From contig NC_092578.1 in the NCBI RefSeq assembly GCF_037975245.1, positions 1,300,001 to 1,364,000 on the forward strand: DNA of 64,000 nucleotides, given 5' to 3'. The notes under the pieces were generated by a model. The model did no database searches. It saw only the letters and a program-made list of their open reading frames with translations, and was not told where the DNA came from. Position numbers and translations under genes: made by a program. Shown in pieces: positions 1 to 13,300 of this stretch; within the stretch, counting starts at the first letter, position 1, and every line of letters starts with the position of its first letter. This DNA comes from Apostichopus japonicus (Eukaryota; Echinodermata; Holothuroidea; Aspidochirotida; Stichopodidae).

Positions 1-3000
1 TTTAACTAATGCCACATAGGAACACTTCCTTTGTGTATATCGACACTTTTGACACAATTAAAAATGGAAATTTCCTGGTAACTCAATATAGCCATAAAAT
101 GTAAACCAGTTTGATTGACAGTGTACAATCGAGAAATGAAACTCTCAAAACAAGGCATTAAATTACTTTGCGTACAAATATTAATTAGTCCAATCTATAA
201 CGCCTGAACGCTAAGGGCTTCTCTCTTTGACATCAATAGCTTTGAAAGTGACAGCACTTGGTGACATATTTGAACCAAAATGTTCACAAACTAGATTATT
301 GAAGGGCAACTCTTATTCTTGATTATATGTTGAAATCATTGTCCTTATTTACCTTCTTAGATCTAAGCACCGTAGCAAGTTAATGGAGCTTTGCACAGTC
401 AGCGTGTACATGTACCAGGAGCGTATCGGAAAAATCAAAAACAATAAGATGACAGAGACCGCCTCAACTAAATCTCTTAATTGCCTTTTTATTCCTACAT
501 TAATTTATTCACTGCTTCCTGTGTTACACCGATATAGTCTAATTGACTCACTTTATATTTGACCCGCATGAAGTTAGAAAATCACTACATATTTATTTTC
601 CTGTTGATCATCTATGAAACATCAACTTTTATTTCCTTCTCCATGCATACAAACTTCACTCATGTGGAAGGATCACTTTCACTTTTTGTTTTCAAAATCT
701 TTTCACTTAAGGTTGACTTATCACAATTATCCCCATGGGTAATTTATTTTGTTAAAACACCATGCATGGATTTGACATGTTGGTTGCTAATGCTCTATTC
801 AAGGTAACAGAAAGAAACTCAAACTTTGATGATGAAGGTGGCAATAACAACAAAGTTGGCAAACTATTGTACAAAGCCTGGACTAAGACATTTATACAGA
901 AAGTCTGTCTTCAGTTGTGTCAATTCCTTGGTTCCTTGAAGGGTGTCAACTTCAAGTTGTGTATTTTATCTATATTTCATCACAATAAGATCAATCAACT
1001 GAGAATTGAAAAAAAAGAAATAACTCCCTTGCATAAAGAGTTGCCAAAATAATTCCCACATTCACTTGCCAAGAACTATAATATTTGGTAAATCAAGGTA
1101 TTGTCATCATGTTCATCCTATGGGGTTGGCATACATCATTCGCACACAGGAAGTGCCACAGCCTAACATCTAGGCATGTCCCAGTACTTCACATCAAACA
1201 AAAGTGTAGGAATAAAATGAATTCCTGTATATTTAGAGTAGGTATACCAATCAAAATTCCTTATCTGTATTCGTAGTGAAACTTTTGCACTCCTCCCACC
1301 AGCAATACTATCCTGTCAATCTGGATTAAATTTACTGTATGTTGCAAAGTTTCACCAGCAGTGAGGATAAACAGATCCAATATGATAAACATCTCTAACT
1401 GACTTTTATGCAAATATAAGAGATCCTGTAGGAGGCCAATAATTATAATTCACAACATGAAGTACATTTGTAACAGTATAGTTTCAGCACATTTCTTATT
1501 TTAATACATTATGCTATATAAAAACATTGTTCAATATAGCATACATATTTCCCCATTGCAATTGACCAACTAAAAACATAGTTTAGCCAAGGTTTTCCAC
1601 TACACCACAATTCTAATAATACTATTGGTGATATAGAATATTAAGGCTAAAGTGCTATTAAGCTTACAAATTCTAATATTATGAACTAAAATAATGCAAA
1701 TTTGATCATTATTAATGTATTCTATTCAGTTTAACACCTAATTATTGACAATTATGTTATAAACACATCATTAAAACTACCATTACTTTGAAATCAATAT
1801 CATTTGCTAGCCTATAGTATAGGCTTATCAAATTTACAAGTGAACTGATGCACAGCCTGACGTGCATATAAAATTTGCGCTGAATTTGTTAATTTCCATA
1901 AGTGAATAGACTAAGAGTGAGCCTGTTTTTTAGTCTTGCTCTGAAGAAGATGCTGCTGCTAAGACTACATCCTCAGGCCCTCTAATTTATATATTTCCCT
2001 TAAATCTATTTTTGCTATAGATAAGCAGTTTTTTAAACAGTTTTGTTCTATCTTTAAATAAATAAAAAGTAAGAATAAACATTAATCAGACATAATTTCA
2101 GAATGTTTTTACACCTTATTACCTTCACTACAATCTTATATCAATTACTCAAATTTATAATAAAAACTGCAACAAAATTTGAGGGTTTTGTTTACATTTC
2201 TGTTATGTAATCTTGAACTGTATGTCTGTCTGGTCCATCATTCTACAGACTAAGAGACTCTCTATCATATGTGGAAATTATCTCACTCCCATTTAAATAA
2301 GTTAGCCCTCCCTCCCCCCCCCCCCCCCCCGTAACAAGATTGATTCCTTTTTCTTACTTCTCATATTTGACTCTGGAGACACCATGTCTATCTATAAAGT
2401 ACTAACGATGGATGCCAAGTCAATGCGAACTTTCCTTCCTAGCGAACCGCAAAACACTCGCTTCATTTTTTAGTCCTCAATTATTAACCCAAGTCAATGA
2501 CATTGACTTATGACACATACTGGCAAACAAACCAAACCTTTCGTTCTATTTTTTATTGAACATGGTTTAAAAATTTGCCGTTCGTCAATTTCTTTTCCGA
2601 TGATAACATATGCTTTTGACTGACAATGGCACCCTAGGATATGCCTTGACTTTATCCCGATCTAAACCATAACAACATGCTAATAAAGTAGACTTTGAGC
2701 AAGCAGGATTAGCTTATGTCTCCTGGCAAATTTCATTAAGACAGGGTGCATAAGCATAAAATGAGATCTACCTGTTTTCTAATCAACCTACTGCACGAGT
2801 CATTTGCTTCGTGCCTCACAAGAGTGCATCGACAGACTAGTAAGTGTCACGAAAGGAGTCAGAGCATCTTTTTGGGAAAATTAGAGAATATATTTGTAGG
2901 CTTCATTAAATTTTTCAAAACACAATTGTCAAAGATTAGAATTAAAAAAAAGAATTTCTTTACAGAGTTTAAGTTTGTGGAAATTTAATAAGGTATCTAT

Positions 3001-4247
3001 TAAACATATTCACTGAATAGATAAGTAGTGGAAGGATGTCCCTGAAGCAGGCAAGTAAGACTGGCTCAGAACAGTTCTACAGAAGAAGTGTACGGTATAT
3101 TGTACACTGACTATAGGACTAGAAATTTAATAACGCTGGGTAGAAAAAACTGCAAATTTTACAAATAAGTACACACACACAAGACCATGGGTACTAGGAG
3201 AAATTATCATTTGCTATGCAAATTAGATGTGCAGGTGCCCTGAAGGTTAACATGTATGTCGTATATCAAATTAAAATGCTGTGTACCAAAGAACCATGTG
3301 CAAAATTTAGTACAAATATTAGATCATGGCTACTAGGTTGTCTATTGTCTGCTATGCAACGTAATGTACTGAGTACATGGTGGAGTACAATGTACACAAT
3401 TAATAACATCAATCATAATATTTATAAATTACATCATGTTTTCCTGCTTACACTGGAGGTTATGTTGTACAGCAATATTCCTATCTCCTAACATCTGCAA
3501 ACAGTAAATTATTCATGGAAAAACTCTGTTTGCCAAATGACAACACTCAAATTTCATTACACATTAATGAAGCTTCTTTATTCAGTGCTTCAGTTCCTCG
3601 TCGATCTGTTAGTCACTTCAAAATGACTTAAACTGTTCCACTAGCAGCTTTGGTAATAAGTTACCTATGACTGCACATATTCAGTAAAGGAGGGAAAAAT
3701 CAATAAATTTGCCAGGGGTGGGTTAATAATTATCTGTAAAGACTGTTATTTACAACACAGCATTCTGCAATGACTTTAAGCTACATAGTGGTACCTCACT
3801 AAGCTGCATATCAATGTTGGCTGGTACCCAGAGGCCTGGAGGATGAGGGTGGGTCCCCACACAATTCATATAATGGCCAGTCTTGCTTCAACACACTTAA
3901 TCAACACACATTTTATTACCATCCTCTTGTCATTAATATCATTAACAGGACAACCCTTGATATCTGAATATACAGTGCAGTAGCTTGGAGAGGTCGAACC
4001 TAGAGTTTGTAGGTACTCATGCAAGCATTCTAATCTTTGAGACCAGTATCACTGACCTATAAGTTGTCCCAGGTCAAATGAGTATCATTACTGATTGGCA
4101 TCCATGAAAACCTGCTGCAAGTTCCGGTTGGGTTACCTGTGACCGCCATGTTAGACCTACCTACATTAGACAGAGCTGTGGCAGTATTAACAGACACATC
4201 TCTCATGGTAGCCAATCGTTGACAACTCAGAAAGAAAACAAACTAAC
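1..4247 (-). other. Myosin intron (partial), no recognised exon
   Basis: By position this is the intron following the NRVV exon. I read both strands and found no exon that continues the motor head. It holds a 17-base C run at 2314-2330 and plain AT-rich sequence. The short open frames here have no recognisable domains and no splice context. Confidence 0.5.
2314..2330. repeat. Poly(C) run, 17 bases
   Basis: Uninterrupted C17; one of many long C or G runs in this AT-rich window. Confidence 0.95.
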
Positions 4248-4332
4248 CTTTCATCTGAGCATCTGCTGCGGCCATTAACGCATAGAAAACGTGATAATTC
4301 CTCTCTCCTGGATTCTGTCCAACGACTCTGTT
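4248..4332 (-). CDS. MYO10: Myosin coding exon 6 (NRVV-GERNYH block)
   Basis: 85 nt after a TGTTTTGCAG acceptor, ending at a GTTAGT donor. It encodes [20 protein letters not shown] followed by AAADAQMK, matching the motor region just after switch I. No downstream exon was recognised in bases 1-4247, so the next intron exceeds 4.2 kb. Confidence 0.9.
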
Positions 4333-7300
4333 CTGCAAAACAAAATTGTAAATATTTTAGAAATTGTTGATATTTCCCCAACAACTCATCACCAGGGGGA
4401 AGGGGTGGGGGAGGAAGGGATTCTGACCATCAAGAAAGACCTATCTCCTTGGATGGGCCATTGATTTTATTCTGTAAGGATAAATATGTGTTTCTCACTG
4501 ACTTTCCAGTCAACTTTTTTCTTCATTCATGATACTGTAACCAACAAAGTCAAGCAATCGATCTCAATGTATCTTGTTTTATTTCTCAATTATTTGGCTT
4601 AGTTTTTGCTTTATCATAGTTAGCTGTGGAATTGGTATAGGGGGGTGGTGGGGGGTGGGCAGAAGAGAAAGAGGGAACAGACCAGTTAATGCTGAATTTA
4701 TTGTTGATAGTGTGGCATTATCGTGTGTACTAAACTTTGTTTACTTCCTATTTTTGTTTACCTTCTGTTTGTTTACCTACTTCTACGTTGTGAGTATGAG
4801 CTTTACATCACACACCTTCAATTTACTAGTCAGCTACTCAAACCTTTATAACACCGCTAAAAACAATCTGAACCCTGCATTAAAAATGTAAAGGACATCA
4901 CAGCAGAGCATCTAATTTGGGCAGAAATTTAAGTGAAGGATTTTGCAAAAACACTTTCAAAGTAATCAACAAAACACTTTCAAAATTGTTATAAGTTCAT
5001 ATTAAAATTCATTGACATTAGGTAACATCATGAAAGTGATTTTGAAAACTTCCTGCTCAGACTTTTTAAAACGGAAGTGATCTTTTTTGTCTATGCTCTT
5101 TCTCCTTTCTTTCTTTCTTTCTATCTTTATTGAAACAATAGATAGAAATTGTTTCCAGATAAACGAAATAGAAATCAAAAGATAAGCCAGCAGAGTTTTG
5201 AAGGTTGTAACAGTGAAGGTTCAGACTCCCAACTTCTGATATCAAAGATGACTTCCTTCCTTGAACATTTGTTTTAGAGCATGTTATCAAAAAAAGACTG
5301 GGAGCCCTCAGTTTTATGATAGCAACACTACTTTTGATTGTTATTGTAGTTTTCAGCATTTGTACACTTTTGTCATAATTTCAATTTTGAAGTTACATCT
5401 GTTGGTCTATCATGATACAAACAAAGATAACAAACTATGAATTTGAAGGACTTACCTTTTCAAGAAGATCTGGTTATAAACAAATTAATGTTAAGGAAGA
5501 TAAACCAGTATTCAAATGAAAACAGACATTGTTATACATGTGTCCTATGTGATGTTAAAGAGAAATATTCCACATAAAATAAATGTATCTGACCTACCCT
5601 ACCCTACTAGTTTTCACTCCCTTCCCCACCCTACTTTTCACTCCCTTCTCACCCTACTTTTCACTTCTTTCCCCACCCTACTTTTCACTCCCTTCCCACA
5701 GAAATGTCTTCCAGTCAATATGCTGCTATAAACCAATCATATTAGATATTTTCAACGATCTGAATCATTTCATTAAAATATTGTTTTGGACACTCCTGAT
5801 TCCTCTATTACCAACATTGATTCACTAACCAAAACCCTCAAAAAAAGGCCATAATGTGCATTTTTATCACACGTTGTACAATTGAAGATAATGCATTCTC
5901 TGGAAAATCACTAAAGAGGTTCCACCTTGACTTTCCTGTAGACCTGAGAATCAATTCATCACACACACTGTACTTTATTATTCTACTGTTTCATGGACTT
6001 GCTCATCAAAGAGGCTCTCACCTAAGTCGAAAATCAATACGGTAGTGGTGGGAGATTAAAATCAATCGGCGTTAAAATGATGCGAGGGTAAAAATAAACA
6101 CGAGAGGCTAAGGAACTGGGACTGCATGAGATCATTCATGCAAGGGCTTGGAAGATATTTGAAAAGCTGGTATCGCTCCAGTTGTTGGGCGTTAATGTAT
6201 CATGTGCATGAGTCATGAGCATTATATCAGTCATTTTACAAACGTTTATGCTCCTACATGAGTAAGAATGAAGGAGGAAAAGGGGATGAGAAGGGGTATA
6301 CTGGGGGCACATTTATTTAGACATAACAAGCATTAAAATAAGGTTGGGTTTGGAATATTTTTTCACTGGTTAACAGGTAGTGGACCTCTAATGATGCATA
6401 ATAATGGTGAATCATAGCTGAAACATACATAACAGACAAGAAAATTAAATAGTAATTTGGAAACAGTTAAAAAAAAAAGGATAAAATCCACCATTATACT
6501 GTCAATGAGTAAAGATAGAGAAAAAATATAGGTCAAATGTCAGACAAGTGGTGGCATATGATTCAACTCAATTTTTCCAATAGTTAGAAAATTTTGCTGA
6601 AGTTTGAAGTCACTCTTTTCATGTCATCTTTCATGATGTAGTAAATTCTCTCAATTCTTCTTATTCTGCAGGTATCAAAACTAACACAAATTGGAACATG
6701 ATGAAATCATGCTCAATCAACCCCAATTTAAATAACATTAAATTCCCTACATTAGAGAAAAAGTACCTTGAGAGGTTTGTTGTTGAACTGACAGAATTTG
6801 GTATTGATTAATTTGGTAGGGGGAAGGGAGTGGAAAACTACAGACTTTTTGGAAGGAGAATTGACCTTCCTTTGGAGGAGGAAAATTGAGGAGAAGAGCA
6901 TTTTGACGGGTTTCATTATTTTGTAATCCCTGAAATCTTCAAGCAGATGAAATCCGGTGATTTTTGCTTTTCATACAGACATATTTTTTCCAATACAGGA
7001 TATTTGATACAAGGTCAAGCAAGAGTGGGGTTTTTTTCAGGTAGTATATTTTCTAATCGATGTGCCCTCAGATATTCAATTCTGTCCCTCAGGATGGTCC
7101 CCCATATTTAACATGAAAACATTATGATCATAAGGCAAGGCATGAAGTACTTAGCTCATAGCGATATATTGGAAATCCCCTCCTGCCCCCCCTCCATTCC
7201 CCTCCAATCTCATAATGAAAAACAGAAGATCTGATGAGCTGATTTCTAAGAAAATACTTGGGGGAACTTCCAAAGTACAAAAGCCTTAAAAATATCGAGT

Positions 7301-10300
7301 TGATAAGGATACAGTCACGGATCTTTCCACCTTCGATGCTTCCCGATTGTGAAAAGTGAAGCTGAATAAACTTTCCAAATCGACTGGAGTTGTTGTTGTA
7401 GATCGTCTTAGCATTACCAAATGCTTCCAGAATAGGACTGCAGAATAGAAAGGAAAATAAGGTGAGGACAGTGTGTACAGCGAGCCCTGAATATAGAGGA
7501 AGAGCACAAAAATGATACGACCTGTTTCGACACTTTGCAATACTCGGAAGACGACTGCAAGCAGTTCTGTCTCATGTATCATTAGTCCTCCATGTGATAA
7601 GTTAAACAGTACATGAACTCTAATATTTGGTTATCTCTATTAGCCATTCTGATCATTTCCTCTGATACAGATGTAACTGTAAGATCCTAATCTTAAAGTT
7701 ACAGTTAAAAGGCAGAGTGGGCTGAATCTGAGAAAGTCCTCAAAATCCTCAGAGTCATATTGGTGTGCGGTATTCATGAATAGTACCAACCTATTCCTCC
7801 TCTTCTGTGGTACATACCCTACATGCCTGCCATTGGCTCCCCCCCCCCCACCCCAACCCATTCCCACCAGGTAATGCCTACCACATAACCAAGTTAAACT
7901 TAATAATATAATCTTAATTTCAAAAATCAACTTCCCTGTTCAGATTTGTAAGATAACTAAGCAAATAGAAGCTAATGAGCAAAATAACCTTTGAAAAATT
8001 CAAGTAATAACTTGCTACTGATCAAGTATCCATTTCGTTTCTAAATTCTGGACTATTAGTTTTATTAATTTTGTTGAGATCTGTACAAAATGGCTTACTT
8101 GGAAAATTTAATTTTTTTTTTACTTCTCTGATGAAGTTCTTTATATGTAAAATGATATGATGAAGAGGTCGGTAAGGAGAATTAATGAATAATGACCATG
8201 ATGATGATGATGATAACTGTATGCTCTCCCAAGGTCTCCTTGGGGAAATTAAGCTGAATATGACGGAAAAAAATCAATACCACCGTTGAAAGGTTTGCTG
8301 AGAGTCAAGAACAACAGCACAACTAGATCTAGAAATGTTTTTCATTTCTGAACTTAATATTGTGTGCATTTTCCCATCATTTTTCAAAACTGAAAAAAAC
8401 ATTGTAACTTAAAATGGACTCAGTGTTGACTACTACATCAAGCTAAGTTTTCAAGAACATTGAAAATCATTTTATTTATAAATTTACCAAATGGCCTCAT
8501 CATTGCCCCCAACTATGCTTAAAAAATCAAATAATGGTCACTCATGCTTAAACTGTAATAACTATTGGCAAGTATTTTCCTGTCACTGAGAGGCTTAATT
8601 GTCAAACACGATAACTACTCAGTCTCTGGGGAAATACAGAAATGGTCAGAACCTCCAAGAAAGTAAACTTTAAAAATCTGACAAATTTGAAAATCCTAAA
8701 AAGTTAGGCCAGTTCTGATGACCTACTGTATGATCAATTTCTGCAGTACATAGGACCTATGTACTACACAAGACTCTTAATCAAGATTAGCTTTATAAGT
8801 AAGATAGAATATCAATAATTTCCTTCCTTCCGGCATACTCCTACTCGATTCAGAATTCAAACTGTTAAAACAGTTATATAGCAGCTTAATGTATAGGGTT
8901 ACAGAACTTACAGTATACGCCCTTTAGTACATATATAGTATTAACAATGTCATATGTTATAGGGTAACATTATATCCCTATATAGTAAAAGTAACAAACT
9001 AACAATATCATGTACAGTATGCTAGGGTCATAATACATCCCTGATATGACAGCTTTATATATTATATGGTAACACTGTATATCCCTATATAGTAAAAGTA
9101 ACAATATCACATACAGTATGCTAGGGTTATAATATATCCCTGATATGATAGTTCCATATATTATAGGGTTACACTTCATCCCTGGTATAGTAAACTCAAT
9201 GTCTTCTATGCTAGGGTTACAATACACCCCTGATGTGACAGCTTCATATATAGTAGGGTTACACTATATCGTAATAGTAACAATGTCATGTGCAGTATGC
9301 TAGGGTTATAATATATCCCTGATATGATAGTTCCATATATTATACGGTTACACTTCATCCCTGGTATAGTAATCTCAGTCTTCTATGCTAGGGTTACAAT
9401 ACACCCTAATGTGACAGCTTCATATATAATAGGGTTACACTATATCCCCGGTATCGTACACCTAATGTCTTCTATGCTAGGGTAGTAGGGTTACAATCAT
9501 ACACCCCTGATATGACAGTTACATATGTGATATTGTTACACTATATCCCTGGTATAGTATACTGTACCTAATGTCTTATCTGCTAGCATCACGATATACC
9601 CCTTTATGAACACTTTTTATAGTACACTATTTATTTACAGAGTTGGTAGGGTAATAATATATCCCAGATATGACAATTTCATGTATGATAGGGTTACAAT
9701 TTATCCCCAGGTGGTATACTATTAACAATGTTAAGTATGATGAAGTTAACAATATTAATAATTTTTATGTAGGATTAAGGGTAATAAATACACCCTGGAT
9801 ATATAAAGTGACATAAAAACATAACATGAAACATGGTAGGATTGATAGAAGTTATTGAATCACCCATGGATGAAGAAGAAGTAGAATGCCAATTAATAAG
9901 CATTGCACAGATCAAAATACACAGTAGAGGTGATAAAGTCTTTTCTATCGTCCTTTTAATTAATTCCTTCATTAAAACTTTGGATAGAATTCTATTGTAA
10001 TTTGGTTGCATTCCATTTCTTTAATTGCATTCTAAGTAGGTTTATACTTTAAGTGCAGTAACTAACCAACTGTGCAAACCCTATAAAGCGTTTCTTCAAG
10101 CTTTCAGGAACATCAAAAGCTGATGACATTGACCACAGCTTCTTCTTGCCCAGAGTTTTGAATGAAGAATAAGCTAAGGCTACATATATCTGTTGTGCAA
10201 ATTGTATAAACAGGGTTCAAAGGGTGTTAAGCCTGGTTAAAAAGAAAGGTACACATTTTATAATGATTTTATCACTACTGTGAAATGTCTCCAACAAGCT

Positions 10301-13300
10301 TACACAGTGTTTTTTCATCTTCACAGTTCAAAGTTTTCATGGATACTTTTTCCCCTTCCCTCTCCCCCAACCCTCAGCCCCTTTCACTTTTGCAAGAAAA
10401 AGGATAGTTTGCTATTTTGTTGAAGAATAACAGTGAAAATGTATGATAATGCCAATGACAATTTAAAATATTTGTGTCCTAAATCAAAACACAAAAAACA
10501 AATGTGATCCCTATACCAATCATCTTCTCCAACATAAAAATAAAACAAAAAGGAATATGATGAAATATTCTGATAAAAACATACCTCATTTCATCCCAGT
10601 AACTGTTTATTATGATCACATCAAAATAAATAAAGTCATACTTGTTAAGATAAAGTTGAAATAATGGCTGCAACTGTTTTTTTACAAGTTTTTTCACATC
10701 CTGTGCTTGAAATTTCAAGTAACTGTTTACTTCTAGACAGTGACATAATTTCTCATCTTAACTGAACGACATAGTTCAAGGATTTACAGAATTGGGTGGG
10801 TCTCAAATGAAACACCTGAACCTTACTCAATTATGTCCCTGCTGGCTGGTCTTCTAATCTCTAAATAGAGGGGGTTGGGCCATTTTAATCTACGTCCCTT
10901 GTGCAGCTTATCCTTATCTGCCCCTCCTCATACAAATACTTAATAGCAGCAAATTTGTTTAATTCAATAATGCTGGTCTTAAGCCTAAAACATTCAATGA
11001 ATTGTCCAATCAGACAAGCCATTTAAAACACATTATCGAGGAAACCAGTTCAAGGATGCATAATCTGATATGTACTGTTACATTAAATCTCATTATAGCC
11101 ACACACTAACAAAGAAAATATATCTACAAGAACTGAATTTTCCTCACTTTAGCTTTACCCATACCCTTTTCCAGGCCTGACACTCACACCAACCCTCAAC
11201 CCCACCCACACCAACCCCTCCCCCCCCCCACCTCTCTGTCCTTTCATCCTCACAATGTTTGTTATCAAGACTAGTTAGTCTCTTCACAAGCTTGACTAGA
11301 TGGCATCTGTTTTCATGAGACAGGTCACACTGACCGGTGCCCTTGACCCCACGGGTATGGAAATAAACTTTTATATACATACAATCCTTCTGACTATTTT
11401 ACCTGCTTTCAAGAATGTTGTCCTCCACACGTATGTTGTTCGAGGGTGAGATGTCTCCTGCAGATGTACCCTGGCTCATCACTGATAAATAGTTTAGGAT
11501 AAACTTTGTACTTTCTGTTTTACCTGCTCCGCTTTCACCGCTGAAAATAAACATGGAAAGAAAACCGGAAATATCAAAATGTGAAAAGGTGTAAATAAGG
11601 TTTCAGTTATATTGTGAGAGGAAAGAAATAATACTTTCAGCTTGGAGATATCATGAAACCCCCTATTGAGATGGCTCTCAGGTCAGTGTGACAATATTTA
11701 TCAGTTGACTTACATTTTGAAGGAAGTAAAGTTTCGACACGGATGGCAGGGATTGTCAGTTTAATTTCGGTTTTGTTCAACTTTGACTAGGCAGTGCCCA
11801 GAAATGCTGTATGAGTTGACCTTTTCCAAAAGTCATAAAACCTAGTTTCTGCTGCTTTTATCCAGATTCAGATAGCGTTAACTTTATCCGAGTAGACCTT
11901 TTTCTGAGTAGACTAATTTATCCAAGTCAAATAAAGAAACAACCTGCTTTAGCTATCCATTAAAGTGTGAATTTTTTAGCTCTGCAAAATACCGACTCAG
12001 ACCAGGTAATGAAGTATTTACTTCCTTGCTTACCTGTCTCCCCACAACATTAGCACCCTTGTTCTACCGTGCCTAGAATGCCCGGTAACCTTTCAACACT
12101 GTGCGCCTCTATGACCAGCTCCTCCGGTCACCGCCCTTCCTTGTTCTACCATCCAAAGTGTCAGGATGGTTATTTTTTATGGACATTTCAAGACAAAATC
12201 ATTCAAACAGAGAAGGACAGTAAAAGACTTACCTGATAAGGACACACTGGTTTTCATTTCTTTTCCACATAGAGTAGTAGCTGTCATTTGCTATCGCAAA
12301 GATGTGAGGAGGCATTTCACCGATGTTCTTGTGGTTATACTGTTCCATGAGAACTTTCTCATAAAATCCTGGTATTGTCTTGTAAGGATTAATGGCCACC
12401 AGAATTGATCCAATGTAAGTCTAAAAAAGAGCAAAAGGAAGAAAATTCTTTGTTTAATGTTTTATGATGAATGTTTCTATATTTATTTTATATTTTTGGC
12501 ATGGTTGAGTCCAGTTTGATTGTGTACTTAAAACACTAACATTATGAAAATAAAAAAATAAAAAACATAAAAAAAATAAGAACAGCTTATAAAGATAACC
12601 TGACAAGGCCAGTAAAAGACTTACTGCAGTACCTGATAAAGACACACTGGTTTTCACTGAGCACTCTTACCCAACAAGGATAGTGTAAAACTTGATGTTA
12701 CAAAAACAGTGAAAATCAATGTGATGGAAGGAGCATAGAAAGGGTAAAAATAAATGATGAGAAGAAACCCAAAATTCATTTAGTTGAGTATCTGCAAAAA
12801 TTGATACTTAGCAATCTGCGTAATCAGTAAATCAGCAAGATTCAGTAAAACTGTGAGGTGATTTTACAGGGATACAGTGTATAGGTACACAAGACAGGTA
12901 CTGTAATGTGCTAAGAGAGGAACGAAGCATAAAACATATGGTGTTGAGAGACTAATTAAAGTCAATATCATGGAGACACATGGAACAGTGAATAACTTGT
13001 TATTTTGCTCCATCTACTCTGTACCCTCACCCTCCCCCTCCCAAAGGACCCCATCCATCCTACACAATAAGACATCCTTCCTGCTCCCTGCTCCCCTCCC
13101 CCCTCATACAAAGAAATGACGATTCACAGAAGATTTTTAGTGGGTCACATATACAGCTGCATATATGCTCTTGGTCAAAGGAACTCTTTCAATGCTGCTG
13201 GTCAAGGAAGTTCATATTTTGACATCTGGAGCTCTCTATGAACTAATGATCTGGCTGCTTAATACCACTGTTTGCTATTATTGAATTTATCTAAAAACAA

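Noticed and set aside
559-1276. Run of three overlapping small plus-strand open frames
   Set aside because: No recognisable domain, no splice or promoter context, and length expected by chance in AT-rich DNA.
7313-7320. Alternative myosin donor at GTGACT, a few bases upstream of the chosen GTATCC
   Set aside because: Joining it to the microexon gives KIHLLEK, two residues short of the conserved block; the GTATCC donor gives KIRDYLLEK.
8970-9227. Minus-strand 85-residue open frame with repeated [11 protein letters not shown]-type phrases
   Set aside because: It is the translation of the 90-bp minisatellite.
8925-9720. Regular repeats that could suggest a CRISPR array
   Set aside because: Units are contiguous with no unique spacers, and the context is an animal intron.
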